Below the pieces are notes generated by a model, which was given only the letters and a program-made list of their open reading frames with translations, searched no databases and was not told where the DNA came from. Position numbers and translations under genes: made by a program. From Chitinophagales bacterium (GTDB lineage Bacteria; Bacteroidota; Bacteroidia; Chitinophagales; Chitinophagaceae), in the NCBI GenBank assembly GCA_020636505.1, contig JACJXR010000010.1, positions 1 through 64,000 of the forward strand: a DNA stretch of 64,000 bases. The letters run 5' to 3'. Shown here piece by piece: positions 34,160 through 43,198 of this stretch; position 1 is the stretch's first letter; each line of letters begins with the position of its first letter.

Positions 34160-34795
34160 TTACCAATTGACACCCGCCATATGCATCACCTCACGGATGG
34201 CTTCGTAAGATTTGTTGGCCAATGGACCCAACTCATCCACCGGTACCCAACGTACTTCTTGAATGTTCTCCTCTGCTTGTGGTATGGGCTCTTCTTTGGA
34301 GGTACCGGTCATATTGTACCAAGCGGTACATTTCAGCAGGTTTTGTTTCTTCTGCGAATACACGTGATAGGTATCGCATATCTTTTCGCCCAGTTTGAGT
34401 TTTTGCAGGCCTGTTTCTTCGCTCACTTCGCGTATGCTGCACTCTTCTATGGTCTCACCGTCATCGCATTTGCCCTTGGGCAGGTCCCACTTACCGCGGC
34501 GGAATATCATCAGCACTTCGCCACGCTCGTTGCGCACCACACCACCACCCGCATCTATGGGTGTGTATATGGCATGCAGCTCTTCTTGCAGGGAACGTTG
34601 AGAAAAATCTTCGATAATGGCGCCGAGTGTGGCGGGCTTGTTGATATGCTCCACAGACAGGCGAAAGCTGCGCGGGAAAGCCCCCTCGAACCTTATGTAA
34701 CCACCTGCTATCGGATTTTTTGCTATATAAGCATCCGCATCCGTTGTCAGTATCAACGGCTTATTATTGATGTATATCTTTTGCACAAAGTCCAT
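34160..34795 (-). CDS. NUDIX hydrolase
   Basis: A 211-residue protein whose residues 108-130 give a perfect Nudix box: Gly108, five residues, Glu114, seven residues, then REVSEETGL (122-130). It is preceded by KWDLPKGK, the usual strand before the box. It hydrolyses a nucleoside diphosphate linked to another group; the substrate cannot be told. The first ~75 residues are an extra N-terminal domain. It diverges from pyrE, a pairing often kept in Bacteroidota. Confidence 0.9.
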   Translation of the reverse strand: MDFVQKIYINNKPLILTTDADAYIAKNPIAGGYIRFEGAFPRSFRLSVEHINKPATLGAIIEDFSQRSLQEELHAIYTPIDAGGGVVRNERGEVLMIFRRGKWDLPKGKCDDGETIEECSIREVSEETGLQKLKLGEKICDTYHVYSQKKQNLLKCTAWYNMTGTSKEEPIPQAEENIQEVRWVPVDELGPLANKSYEAIREVMHMAGVNW

Positions 34796-34803
34796 GCGGG
34801 ATG

Positions 34804-34834
34804 TTTGTAAACTTACCTATTTGGCGTAGGTTTG
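34804..34834 (+). promoter_or_regulatory. pyrE promoter
   Basis: TTTG (34804-34807), a 19-base spacer and TAGGTTTG (34827-34834) match both Bacteroidota promoter boxes exactly. The pyrE ATG follows eight bases after the second box, so the mRNA would be leaderless or nearly so. The position also rules out the longer open frame from 34801. Confidence 0.7.
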
Positions 34835-34842
34835 AGCCGTTT

Positions 34843-35472
34843 ATGAGTACAGCAAAACATTTCGCCGAAAAACTGTTGCAAATTAAAGCATTGCAAATCA
34901 ACATGCAAAACCCATATACATGGGCTTCGGGTTGGCATTCGCCTGTATACTGCGACAATAGGAAGGTATTATCATATCCTTACATACGCGATTTTGTAAA
35001 AAGTGAGTTGGCCAATATGGTGTTGGAGCAATATCCCGATGCCGAAGTGATAGCGGGTGTGGCGACAGCGGGCATACCGCATGGAGCCATGGCTGCAGAC
35101 CTGCTGAAGCTGCCGTTCATATACGTGCGCAGCAAGCCGAAAGAGCACGGCATGGGCAACCAGATAGAAGGTGTGTTGCAAGAAGGCCAAAAAGTGGTGG
35201 TGATAGAAGACCTTGTATCCACAGGTAAAAGCAGCCTGCAAGCGGTGGATGCCATACGCGCAGCGGGTGGCGAAGTGGTAGGTATGTGCGCATTGTTCAC
35301 CTACGGTTTTGATGCAGCTGCAAAGGCCATGGAAGATGCTATGGTGCCATTGCATACCATCAGCAACTATCAAGCATTGATGGAAGTGGCAGAAGAGCAA
35401 AAACTGATATCCGCAGAGCAGAAGCAATCGCTGGAAGACTGGAGGAAAGGCCCCGATACTTGGGGTAAATAA
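34843..35472 (+). CDS. pyrE: Orotate phosphoribosyltransferase
   Basis: A 209-residue enzyme from the ATG at 34843. YTWASGWHSPVYCDNRKVLSYP is the orotate-binding start and VVVIEDLVSTGKSSLQ the PRPP-binding loop (P-loop of type I phosphoribosyltransferases). It joins orotate and PRPP to give OMP in pyrimidine synthesis. It has a near-perfect promoter and almost no leader. It is followed after 12 bp by a UbiA-type gene on the same strand. Confidence 0.95.
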   Translation: MSTAKHFAEKLLQIKALQINMQNPYTWASGWHSPVYCDNRKVLSYPYIRDFVKSELANMVLEQYPDAEVIAGVATAGIPHGAMAADLLKLPFIYVRSKPKEHGMGNQIEGVLQEGQKVVVIEDLVSTGKSSLQAVDAIRAAGGEVVGMCALFTYGFDAAAKAMEDAMVPLHTISNYQALMEVAEEQKLISAEQKQSLEDWRKGPDTWGK

Positions 35473-35484
35473 TAACAAACACAG

Positions 35485-36435
35485 ATGGCCTGGCTCAACC
35501 TGATACGCTGGCAAAACCTGATCATAATCTTTCTCACGCAATTGTTCTCGTGGGGTTGTGTCATCATGCCGATGCAACACTACTCACCCGTAGCACCCAC
35601 ACTCGATTGGAACTACTTTCTCTTGTTATCACTGTCAACAGTATTGATAGCGGCAGCAGGCTATGCCATCAACGACTACTTTGATGTAAAGATAGATGCC
35701 ATCAATCGCCCGGATAAACTGATATTGGAGAAACGTATCCCCATGAAGCTCGCGGTGTTGGTACATATAGTACTGAACCTGATAGCCATATTCATGGCCA
35801 TAGTGGTGGCAAGGCGTGCAGGGCATTACAGCTTCGTGGCATTGCAATTGGGTTGTACGCTCATGCTGTGGTTCTACTCCACCAAGTTCAAAAGAGAGTT
35901 TGTAACAGGGAATGTATTGGTAGCTGTGTTGACGGCATTCACCATAGCAGTGCTGATGCTCTATGAAGGAGCAATACATTATTATCTATTTGAAGACTTC
36001 TTCATTCAGGGAGTATCGGAACTGATACCTAACCCTGTATGGGTATTAGGCACCTATGCTTACTTTGCCATCATGCTCACGTGGATGCGCGAGATAGTGA
36101 AGGATATGGAAGACTTTAAAGGCGATGCAGAGCAGGGCTGTGTAACAATGCCTATAAAATGGGGACTATTACGCAGTGCAAGGTTCACTCAGGTACTGGG
36201 AGCGTTAACTGTTACGCCATTGATACTTGGAGCCATCAAACTCCTGAAAGAACAGTGGTATGTACTGGGTATATACACACTACTTGGGCTAGCACTACCC
36301 ATCATCTTATGGATGTACTACCTGCCTAAAGAGGCCACTACCAAACACTACCATAAAGAAAGCCGTTGGCTGAAAATCATCATGGTATTGGGCGTGGTTT
36401 CGCTGGTCATTTACTATTTTCAAACCAATGGATAA
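35485..36435 (+). CDS. UbiA-family prenyltransferase (geranylgeranylglyceryl-phosphate-synthase-like)
   Basis: A 316-residue protein with about eight to nine helices. The first Asp-rich motif is NDYFDVKIDAINRPDK (about 60-75) and the second VKDMEDFKGDAEQG (about 205-218), binding the prenyl diphosphate through magnesium. The sequence fits the (di)geranylgeranylglycerol-phosphate branch found in Bacteroidota, but menaquinone or haem-type prenylation cannot be excluded. It overlaps maf by eight bases. Confidence 0.8.
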   Translation: MAWLNLIRWQNLIIIFLTQLFSWGCVIMPMQHYSPVAPTLDWNYFLLLSLSTVLIAAAGYAINDYFDVKIDAINRPDKLILEKRIPMKLAVLVHIVLNLIAIFMAIVVARRAGHYSFVALQLGCTLMLWFYSTKFKREFVTGNVLVAVLTAFTIAVLMLYEGAIHYYLFEDFFIQGVSELIPNPVWVLGTYAYFAIMLTWMREIVKDMEDFKGDAEQGCVTMPIKWGLLRSARFTQVLGALTVTPLILGAIKLLKEQWYVLGIYTLLGLALPIILWMYYLPKEATTKHYHKESRWLKIIMVLGVVSLVIYYFQTNG

Positions 36436-36985
36436 AAAGATAGTTCTCGCATCGCAATCGCCACGCAGAAAGCAACTGCTGGAGATGGCGGAAATAGCAT
36501 TTGAAATACAAGTGGCCGACATAGACGAAACACCACCTACTGATATGCCTGCCGAAGAGGTACCCGAACACCTTGCCAAAGAAAAGGCCGCAGTGATAGC
36601 TGCAAAAAATCCCGGTGCTACCATCATAGCCGCTGATACTGTTGTGATACTGAACGGAGAGATACTCAACAAACCCGAAGACGAAGCCGATGCCATCAAC
36701 ATACTGAAAAAACTATCGGGCAATATGCACCGTGTGGTGAGTGGTGTGTGCATACAACATGGTGATACACAAGACGGATTTTCGGTTACCACCGAAGTAT
36801 ACTTCCGTCCACTTACAGAAGAGCAGATAAAACACTACGTGACCAACTACAAGCCATTCGACAAGGCCGGTGCATACGCCATACAAGAATGGATAGGCAT
36901 CATCGGAATCGAGAAGATTGTAGGCGACTACTACAATGTAATGGGCTTACCCATAGGAGATGTGGTGAGAAGGTTAATTGATTAA
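36428..36985 (+). CDS. maf: Maf-family nucleotide pyrophosphatase
   Basis: A 185-residue protein starting KIVLASQSPRRKQLLE, the SxSPRR signature of Maf, with ADTVV and the later FDKAGAYAIQEW blocks. Maf hydrolyses dTTP, UTP or modified nucleotides and can block septum formation when overproduced. It overlaps the UbiA-type gene by eight bases and its own last 12 bases overlap the convergent flavoenzyme gene at 36974. Confidence 0.9.
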   Translation: MDKKIVLASQSPRRKQLLEMAEIAFEIQVADIDETPPTDMPAEEVPEHLAKEKAAVIAAKNPGATIIAADTVVILNGEILNKPEDEADAINILKKLSGNMHRVVSGVCIQHGDTQDGFSVTTEVYFRPLTEEQIKHYVTNYKPFDKAGAYAIQEWIGIIGIEKIVGDYYNVMGLPIGDVVRRLID

Positions 36986-38089
36986 CGCCACCAATTCCTT
37001 ACCGGCTAGACTACCTATAGCCACACCCATACCACCCATACGGAAGGCACCGAACACATGTTCTGAAAACTGTTGAATGACGGGCTGCTTGGTATCACCA
37101 AATGCCATAATGCCTGCCCATCGCATATCCACTTCGAATGGCGTGTTTGGTATGATTATCTCTCTGAGTTTCTCTTCCAGTTTGTTTTGGATGGTATCGG
37201 TGACGGTTAATTCATCGGTGGCTTCTCCTTGCATGTCTTCATTTCTACCACCGCCAATCAATATGCGTCCGTCTATTTCGCGGAAATAATAATAACCTTC
37301 ATTGAAATGGAATATACCTTTCAACTTCAAACCCGAAATAGGCTTGGTAATCAAAATCTGTCCCCTACCCGGAACAACATCCGCTTCAGGCAGCAATGAT
37401 TTTGTAAAAGCATTCGTACATATGCAAAGCGTATCGCATTTAAAGTCGATACCTGAACCTGTATAGACTGTTACGCCATCGGCATCCTCTTCATAGCTCA
37501 CAACCTCAACACCTGTTTTTATCTCTATCCCCTGCTGCATAGCATAGTCAACCAAAGAGCGCATCATCATGCCTGTATGCAATGCTCCTTCACAGGTATT
37601 TTCTATAAGTGCTGTAATATGCGCTTGTGCAAACCCGAGATCCGTTAATTTTTCATCGACTCGCCGAAAGGCATCTTGCCCCGTTACGGGCTTTAACAAT
37701 GAGTTCAGGTAATCTATTTTATCAAGGGCATATTCTTCCTGCTTACTTATCAGCTCATGACTGCCGGTTGCAGCGTAGCCTATGTTATCGTCACCTAATC
37801 TGTCACGCAGCAGCTCCAACCCTCGTTTGCGTCGCTCAAACAGTGCCACCACCTCATCTTCGCTCATATGTCGGAGGTCTGCCAACAGCTCCGTAACGCT
37901 GCCCATACAGGCAAATCCCGCATTTTTGGTGCTCGCTCCTGTGGGTAACAATCCGCGCTCCAACACCAGCACTCTACTGCCCGGATATTTAACCCTTAGT
38001 TCAATGGCGGTACTCAGGCCGACGATACCCGCACCTATGATAATATGGTCGTATTTGTGAAAGCTTTGTTGTTCCCAGTAGCTGAGCAT
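36974..38089 (-). CDS. FAD-dependent amine/amino-acid oxidase family protein
   Basis: A 371-residue DAO-fold flavoprotein. DHIIIGAGIVGLSTAIEL gives the FAD-binding GxGxxG at about 18-23, followed by LVLERGLLPTGASTKNAG, the DAO second block, and GYYYFREIDGRILIGGGRN near the C-terminus. It probably oxidises an amino acid, sarcosine-like amine or glycerol-type substrate in the cytoplasm; no signal peptide is seen. Substrate unknown. Its 3' end overlaps maf. Confidence 0.82.
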   Translation of the reverse strand: MLSYWEQQSFHKYDHIIIGAGIVGLSTAIELRVKYPGSRVLVLERGLLPTGASTKNAGFACMGSVTELLADLRHMSEDEVVALFERRKRGLELLRDRLGDDNIGYAATGSHELISKQEEYALDKIDYLNSLLKPVTGQDAFRRVDEKLTDLGFAQAHITALIENTCEGALHTGMMMRSLVDYAMQQGIEIKTGVEVVSYEEDADGVTVYTGSGIDFKCDTLCICTNAFTKSLLPEADVVPGRGQILITKPISGLKLKGIFHFNEGYYYFREIDGRILIGGGRNEDMQGEATDELTVTDTIQNKLEEKLREIIIPNTPFEVDMRWAGIMAFGDTKQPVIQQFSEHVFGAFRMGGMGVAIGSLAGKELVALIN

Positions 38090-38110
38090 AGCGCAAAGTA
38101 AAAATCTTTC

Positions 38111-38118
38111 TTAATTTG
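38111..38118 (+). promoter_or_regulatory. Candidate -7 box of the following gene
   Basis: TTAATTTG differs from TAnnTTTG at one base and ends five bases before the ATG at 38124. No -33 box is evident. Confidence 0.25.
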
Positions 38119-38123
38119 GCGTT

Positions 38124-38642
38124 ATGAAACAGATGTTATTGATGTTCCTTTTGTTGCCTGCTCTTGCGATGGCACAGGATAAACAAGAAAAAAAGCATAA
38201 AGACTGGGATGGTTGGATGATAAAAGACTGTCAGAACTTCGCCATCAGCGAGCTGACGGCCAAAGACGGTGAGGCCTACAAAGAGATAGGTGCCGACTAT
38301 ATCAATGAGAATACCAAAGTTATATACATCTCTCGTCAGCCATACCTGAAAGACAAAGAGATATTGGATACGCTGAACGGCTACGCCATCAAATTCATAG
38401 ACGTGGACAGCAACTACAAGTGGTTGGCCAAAGAGATAAAAGAGGGAGCAGCGGTATATTATATGACCAATCTGCATATGGATGCCAACGTGAGCGATAT
38501 TTACATCTTCCCGATAACCATCAAAACGGGTATGTTCGGGGCGAAGAAAGAATACGCCACCAAATCGGTCAGACTGAAATTCTTCTACAACTACGACCCA
38601 CCGAAGTTTGAGTACAAAGGGCTGGAGGTTGTAGACCTGTAA
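38124..38642 (+). CDS. Hypothetical exported protein
   Basis: A 172-residue protein with a signal peptide (LLPALAMAQ, ~18). The mature part mixes charged helices (DKQEKKHKDWDGWMIKDC) and strands (GLEVVDL end) without a motif I can name. One cysteine is in CQNFAIS. It is a single-gene unit with a terminator directly after it. Confidence 0.55.
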   Translation: MKQMLLMFLLLPALAMAQDKQEKKHKDWDGWMIKDCQNFAISELTAKDGEAYKEIGADYINENTKVIYISRQPYLKDKEILDTLNGYAIKFIDVDSNYKWLAKEIKEGAAVYYMTNLHMDANVSDIYIFPITIKTGMFGAKKEYATKSVRLKFFYNYDPPKFEYKGLEVVDL

Positions 38643-38661
38643 GACTTAAAATATTGATTTG

Positions 38662-38684
38662 AGCCGCCGCATGGCGGCTTTTTT
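38662..38684 (+). terminator. Rho-independent terminator
   Basis: agccgcc (38662-38668) pairs with ggcggct (38673-38679) around gcat, followed by a T run to 38684. It isolates the exported-protein gene from leuS. Confidence 0.85.
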
Positions 38685-38714
38685 CATATATGGGCTTATT
38701 GCGGAATGGTTTCG

Positions 38715-38722
38715 TATTTTTG
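38715..38722 (+). promoter_or_regulatory. Candidate leuS promoter -7 box
   Basis: TATTTTTG is a perfect TAnnTTTG box 31 bases before the leuS start. A matching TTTG upstream is absent; ATTG at 38698-38701 is the nearest candidate. Confidence 0.45.
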
Positions 38723-38753
38723 CCGTCCTTAATACAATACAGAACAATAAGAC

Positions 38754-41522
38754 ATGGAATACGCGCACCGCGATATTGAGCAAAAGTGGCAGCAATACTG
38801 GAAAGACAAAGAGGTATATAAGGTCAGCAACGAGAGTGACAAACCCAAGTACTATGTACTGGACATGTTCCCCTACCCAAGCGGTGCAGGGCTGCATGTG
38901 GGCCACCCGTTGGGCTATATAGCTTCGGACATCCTTGCGCGCTACAAGCGTCATCGCGGGTACAATGTGCTACACCCTATGGGTTACGATGCATTCGGGC
39001 TGCCTGCGGAGCAATATGCTTTGGAAACGGGACAACACCCTGCCGTGACGACAGAGCAAAACATCAAGCGTTATCGTGAACAGTTGGATAATATCGGGTT
39101 CTGCTACGACTGGAGCCGCGAGGTGCGCACCAGCGATCCTAAGTATTATAAGTGGACACAATGGATATTCCTACAACTGTTCCATAGTTGGTATGATAGA
39201 GCTGCACAAAAGGCAAGACCGATAAGTGAGCTGGTAAGCATATTTGAGCAAGAGGGTAATGCAAACCATACCAGTCCCGAGGATGAAAAATTGAGCTTTA
39301 CCGCAGATGAATGGAAAGCAAAAGACGAAACAGCACAGCGCGGTATATTGATGCAATACCGTCTTGCATACCTAAGCCATGCGGAAGTATGGTGGTGCGA
39401 GGCATTGGGTACCGTATTGGCAAATGACGAAGTGCAGAATGGTGTTTCAGAGCGTGGTGGACACCCTGTGGTAAAGAAGCGTATGAACCAATGGTTCCTG
39501 CGTATAACGGAATATGCTGAAAGGTTGTTGAGCAGCTTGGACAAGTTGGACTGGACAGATGCGATGAAAGAAATGCAGCGCAACTGGATAGGCAAGAGCA
39601 CGGGTGCGGAAGTAACTTTCAACGTAAATGACAGCAACTCTGAAATAAAAGTATTCACCACTCGCCCCGATACCATATTCGGTGTGGACTTTATGGTGCT
39701 TGCCCCTGAGCATGAATTGGTGGACAGTATCACCACAGAAGCACAAAAGGCGGAAGTGGAAAAATACATAGAGTACGTGCAGAGCCGTAGCGAGCGTGAG
39801 CGTATGGCTGAAGTAAAGCAGATAACAGGAGCTTTCACAGGTGCGTATGTAACTCACCCATTCACAGGTAATGATGTGCCTGTATGGATATCGGAATATG
39901 TATTGGCAGGCTACGGTACAGGAGCAATCATGGCGGTACCGAGTGGTGATGAGCGCGACCATGCATTTGCCAAGCACTTCAACATTTCCATCACCAATGT
40001 ATTTGGCGACAAGTACAACGGAGAGGAAGCATACAGCGACAAGGGTGGTACGATAGAGAACAGCGACTTCCTGAGCGGCAAACCTGTTAGCGAAGCCATA
40101 GCTGCAGCCATTAAAGCAATCGTAGAGAAAGGCATAGGTCAGGCAAAAGTGAACTACAAACTACGTGACGCGGGATTCAGTCGTCAGCGTTATTGGGGAG
40201 AGCCATTCCCTGTCATATACAAAGAGGGTGTGCCATACACAAGCGACGAATTGGGCAATGAAGAGTTGCCTCTTGAACTGCCGCATGTGGACAGTTACAA
40301 ACCGGGACCTGAAGGACAAGGGCCATTGGCCAACATTGCCGATTGGGTGAACACACCTGACGGTAAGCGCGAGACCAACACCATGCCGGGCTATGCAGGC
40401 AGCAGTTGGTACTTCCTGCGTTATATGGACCCACATAACGATGCAACATTTGCAGACAGAAAAGCCACCGACTACTGGCAGGCTGTGGATATATACATAG
40501 GTGGTACGGAACATGCTGTTGGGCATTTGCTGTACAGCCGTATGTGGACCAAAGCACTGCACGACCTTGGGCATATAGGTTTTGACGAGCCATTCAAAAA
40601 GCTCATCAACCAAGGAATGATACAGGGTAGCTCGAGGTTTGTGTATCGTATACACGGCACCAACAAATTTGTATCATACGGATTGAGAGGTGACCACAAA
40701 ACCGACAAGCTACATGCTGATGTAAGCATGGTGGATGGCAATGTATTGGATACAGAAGCTTTCAAAAAATGGAAGCCCGAATATGCAGATGCAGAGTTTG
40801 TACTTGAAGACGGTAAATACATTTGCGGAAGTGAGACGGAAAAAATGTCGAAGAGCAAATACAATGTGGTGAACCCTGACGACATTGTTGCTCAATACGG
40901 TGCGGATACGTTCCGTATGTATGAGATGTTCCTCGGCCCGATAGATGTAAGCAAGCCTTGGGACACAAAGGGTATTGAGGGTGTGCACCGTTTCTTGAAA
41001 AAAATGTGGCGCTTGTACAACGACGACAACGGTTGGATAGTGACAGATGAAAAAGCAACGGATGCAGAACTGAAAGTGTTGCACCAAACCATTAAGAAGA
41101 TCAACAACGACATAGAGCAGTTCTCTTTCAACACATCGGTAAGTCAGTTCATGATATGCGTGAACGAGCTGTCGAGTATGGGTTGTCGCAAAAAAGAGAT
41201 ACTGGAACCGCTAGCTGTTTTGATAGCACCATTCGCTCCACACTTTGCGGAAGAGTTGTGGCATGGTTTCGGAAACGATACCACAGTCATCGATGCGGCA
41301 TATCCTCAGCACGACGATAAATACCTTGTGGAAAGCAGCAAGCTCTACCCTATTGCCATCAACGGCAAGCCAAGGGCAGAGATGGAGTTCCCATTGGATA
41401 TGGACAAGGCGGATATAGAAAAACAAGTGATGGCCAACGAAACTGTACAAAAGTGGTTGGAAGGCAAGCCTGCAAAGAAGTTCATCTATGTGCCGAACAA
41501 GATGATCAACGTGGTGGTGTAG
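38754..41522 (+). CDS. leuS: Leucyl-tRNA synthetase
   Basis: A 922-residue class Ia synthetase. YPSGAGLHVGH contains the HIGH-type motif as HVGH (48-51) and EKMSKSKYN the KMSKS motif (697-701). Between them lie the CP1 editing domain (FTTRPDTIFG, about 304-313) and the PxYxxxxxR-type tRNA-binding region. It charges tRNA-Leu with leucine. The last 14 codons (FIYVPNKMINVVV then TAG) are repeated in degraded form at 45486-45526, after two LamG genes. Confidence 0.97.
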   Translation: MEYAHRDIEQKWQQYWKDKEVYKVSNESDKPKYYVLDMFPYPSGAGLHVGHPLGYIASDILARYKRHRGYNVLHPMGYDAFGLPAEQYALETGQHPAVTTEQNIKRYREQLDNIGFCYDWSREVRTSDPKYYKWTQWIFLQLFHSWYDRAAQKARPISELVSIFEQEGNANHTSPEDEKLSFTADEWKAKDETAQRGILMQYRLAYLSHAEVWWCEALGTVLANDEVQNGVSERGGHPVVKKRMNQWFLRITEYAERLLSSLDKLDWTDAMKEMQRNWIGKSTGAEVTFNVNDSNSEIKVFTTRPDTIFGVDFMVLAPEHELVDSITTEAQKAEVEKYIEYVQSRSERERMAEVKQITGAFTGAYVTHPFTGNDVPVWISEYVLAGYGTGAIMAVPSGDERDHAFAKHFNISITNVFGDKYNGEEAYSDKGGTIENSDFLSGKPVSEAIAAAIKAIVEKGIGQAKVNYKLRDAGFSRQRYWGEPFPVIYKEGVPYTSDELGNEELPLELPHVDSYKPGPEGQGPLANIADWVNTPDGKRETNTMPGYAGSSWYFLRYMDPHNDATFADRKATDYWQAVDIYIGGTEHAVGHLLYSRMWTKALHDLGHIGFDEPFKKLINQGMIQGSSRFVYRIHGTNKFVSYGLRGDHKTDKLHADVSMVDGNVLDTEAFKKWKPEYADAEFVLEDGKYICGSETEKMSKSKYNVVNPDDIVAQYGADTFRMYEMFLGPIDVSKPWDTKGIEGVHRFLKKMWRLYNDDNGWIVTDEKATDAELKVLHQTIKKINNDIEQFSFNTSVSQFMICVNELSSMGCRKKEILEPLAVLIAPFAPHFAEELWHGFGNDTTVIDAAYPQHDDKYLVESSKLYPIAINGKPRAEMEFPLDMDKADIEKQVMANETVQKWLEGKPAKKFIYVPNKMINVVV

Positions 41523-41571
41523 GCTAACACTTGAATAAAATACATATCTTTATACGGTACAACACCCGAAT

Positions 41572-43176
41572 ATGAAGTACTATATATCCCTTTTTGCAGT
41601 CCTTTTGATTTGCGTCGGTAGTTCTGCGCAACTGACCAACGGTCTGATCGCACACTGGCCATTCTCCGGTAATGTCAACGACATATCTGGAAATGCATAT
41701 AACGGCACAGCATACAACATTTCATACACATCGGGCAAGCAAGGCGCAGCTAACACGGCTGCGGTATTCAATGGCACCAACAGCTATGTGGATGTAGCCT
41801 ATCAAAGCGGGTTGAACACTTCTAAGTTCACAATATGTGCAGTAATTAAACCAACAGGATATTACACAGGTACATGCCAAGTAAATGCGGTATTAAGGAG
41901 AGGTGTGCAATATCAAGCAGGTAGCTATGCCATGGATTTTTGGGACAACCCATTTGACAATTCTTGCAATGTGGTGGACACTTCCAAAAACGTATTCGGT
42001 GTATATGCAGGTACAGTTACCATATCTTCGTCAAATTCGGTTTGGCGTTACTCCCCTACCATAGAAACTCAAAAATGGTACTGCGTAATTGCAACCTATG
42101 ACGATACAACATTCAGAATGTACGTTGACGGAGTGTTGAAACACAGCATCCCCAAAATAGGAGGCGGCACAGGCACATCCACCAACGGATTGGCCATAGG
42201 GTCATATCGTTTCGGCACAGGCCCCACACTTTATCCTTATTGGCTGAACGGTGTGGTGGATGATATAAGATTGTACAACAGAGCACTCACTCCGACTGAG
42301 GCAATGAACTACTGCGGCTTGTTCGACACATCGGTTTACATCAGTCAATCTTTTATAAAGAATGTTTTTTGTGGCGACGATACCGTACAGTTGAAATATG
42401 GCGTTACGGACAACTTCAGTGCGGGTAATATGTTTACCGCAGAACTTTCCGATGCCGCAGGCAGCTTTGCATCTCCTACCAACATCGGCTCTGTGACATC
42501 AACCACAGCGGGCACAATAGTATGTACCGTACCATCGGGACTTACACCAAGCAGTAATTACAGAGTACGAATTGTATCAACGCTACCTGTCAGAACTTCC
42601 GATGTATCGCATACCATTACCGCACATCAAACCTTGACACCATCTGTGAGCATATCGGCCACACCTACAGGGCCTGTACCTCAAAACACATTCATCACAT
42701 TCAAGGCCACGCCTAATGACGCAGGCACATCTCCTACGTATCAATGGTTCAGAAACGGACAACTTATAACAGGTCTAAATACCGATACTTGGATTGTGAA
42801 TACCCTGAACGACGGAGACAGTGTATATGCCGTAGTATACAGCAGCAATTTGTGTCCTCCGGACCTTTCTGCAAACAGCAATACCATTGCCGTTGAGATC
42901 ATATCTTCGGTGTACGAACTTAAACTCAACAATCTGAGCCTGTACCCTAACCCGAACACGGGTACATTTACGCTCAATGCAACAGGTGTGCAAAACGACA
43001 AACTGAATCTTGACATCTTCAATATGATGGGACAGTCCGTATACAGTAATACAACACAACCGAAGTCAGGTCAACTGAATACAAATATTGAACTGAAAGG
43101 AGTGCCATCGGGTATGTACATGCTACGCATAACAGCAGATGGTAAGCAGAGAAACGTGATGTTCAACATTCGATAG
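41572..43176 (+). CDS. LamG-domain secreted protein with type A T9SS sorting domain
   Basis: A 534-residue protein with a signal peptide (GSSAQ, ~20). Residues about 21-245 form a LamG/concanavalin-like jelly roll: GLIAHWPFSGNVNDISGNAYNG at the start, ATYDDTTFRMYVDGVLK and VVDDIRLYNRALTPTEA at the end, the common Bacteroidota form. Then come two beta domains (about 255-450) and a type A sorting domain (LSLYPNPNTGTFTLNA ... GMYMLRITADG). It is probably a surface adhesin or glycan-binding protein. It is the first of a tandem pair; the second (43199) keeps the LamG part but has a different sorting signal. Confidence 0.85.
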   Translation: MKYYISLFAVLLICVGSSAQLTNGLIAHWPFSGNVNDISGNAYNGTAYNISYTSGKQGAANTAAVFNGTNSYVDVAYQSGLNTSKFTICAVIKPTGYYTGTCQVNAVLRRGVQYQAGSYAMDFWDNPFDNSCNVVDTSKNVFGVYAGTVTISSSNSVWRYSPTIETQKWYCVIATYDDTTFRMYVDGVLKHSIPKIGGGTGTSTNGLAIGSYRFGTGPTLYPYWLNGVVDDIRLYNRALTPTEAMNYCGLFDTSVYISQSFIKNVFCGDDTVQLKYGVTDNFSAGNMFTAELSDAAGSFASPTNIGSVTSTTAGTIVCTVPSGLTPSSNYRVRIVSTLPVRTSDVSHTITAHQTLTPSVSISATPTGPVPQNTFITFKATPNDAGTSPTYQWFRNGQLITGLNTDTWIVNTLNDGDSVYAVVYSSNLCPPDLSANSNTIAVEIISSVYELKLNNLSLYPNPNTGTFTLNATGVQNDKLNLDIFNMMGQSVYSNTTQPKSGQLNTNIELKGVPSGMYMLRITADGKQRNVMFNIR

Positions 43177-43198
43177 GAATTATATTGACCATTAAATA

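Noticed and set aside
34181..34810. 209-codon plus-strand frame
   Set aside because: Lies opposite the NUDIX gene, which has a perfect Nudix box; it would also run through the pyrE promoter.
34972..35580. 202-codon minus-strand frame
   Set aside because: Antisense to pyrE, with His/Cys-rich composition typical of shadow frames.
39146..39838. 230-codon minus-strand frame
   Set aside because: Antisense to leuS within its editing domain region; no motif.
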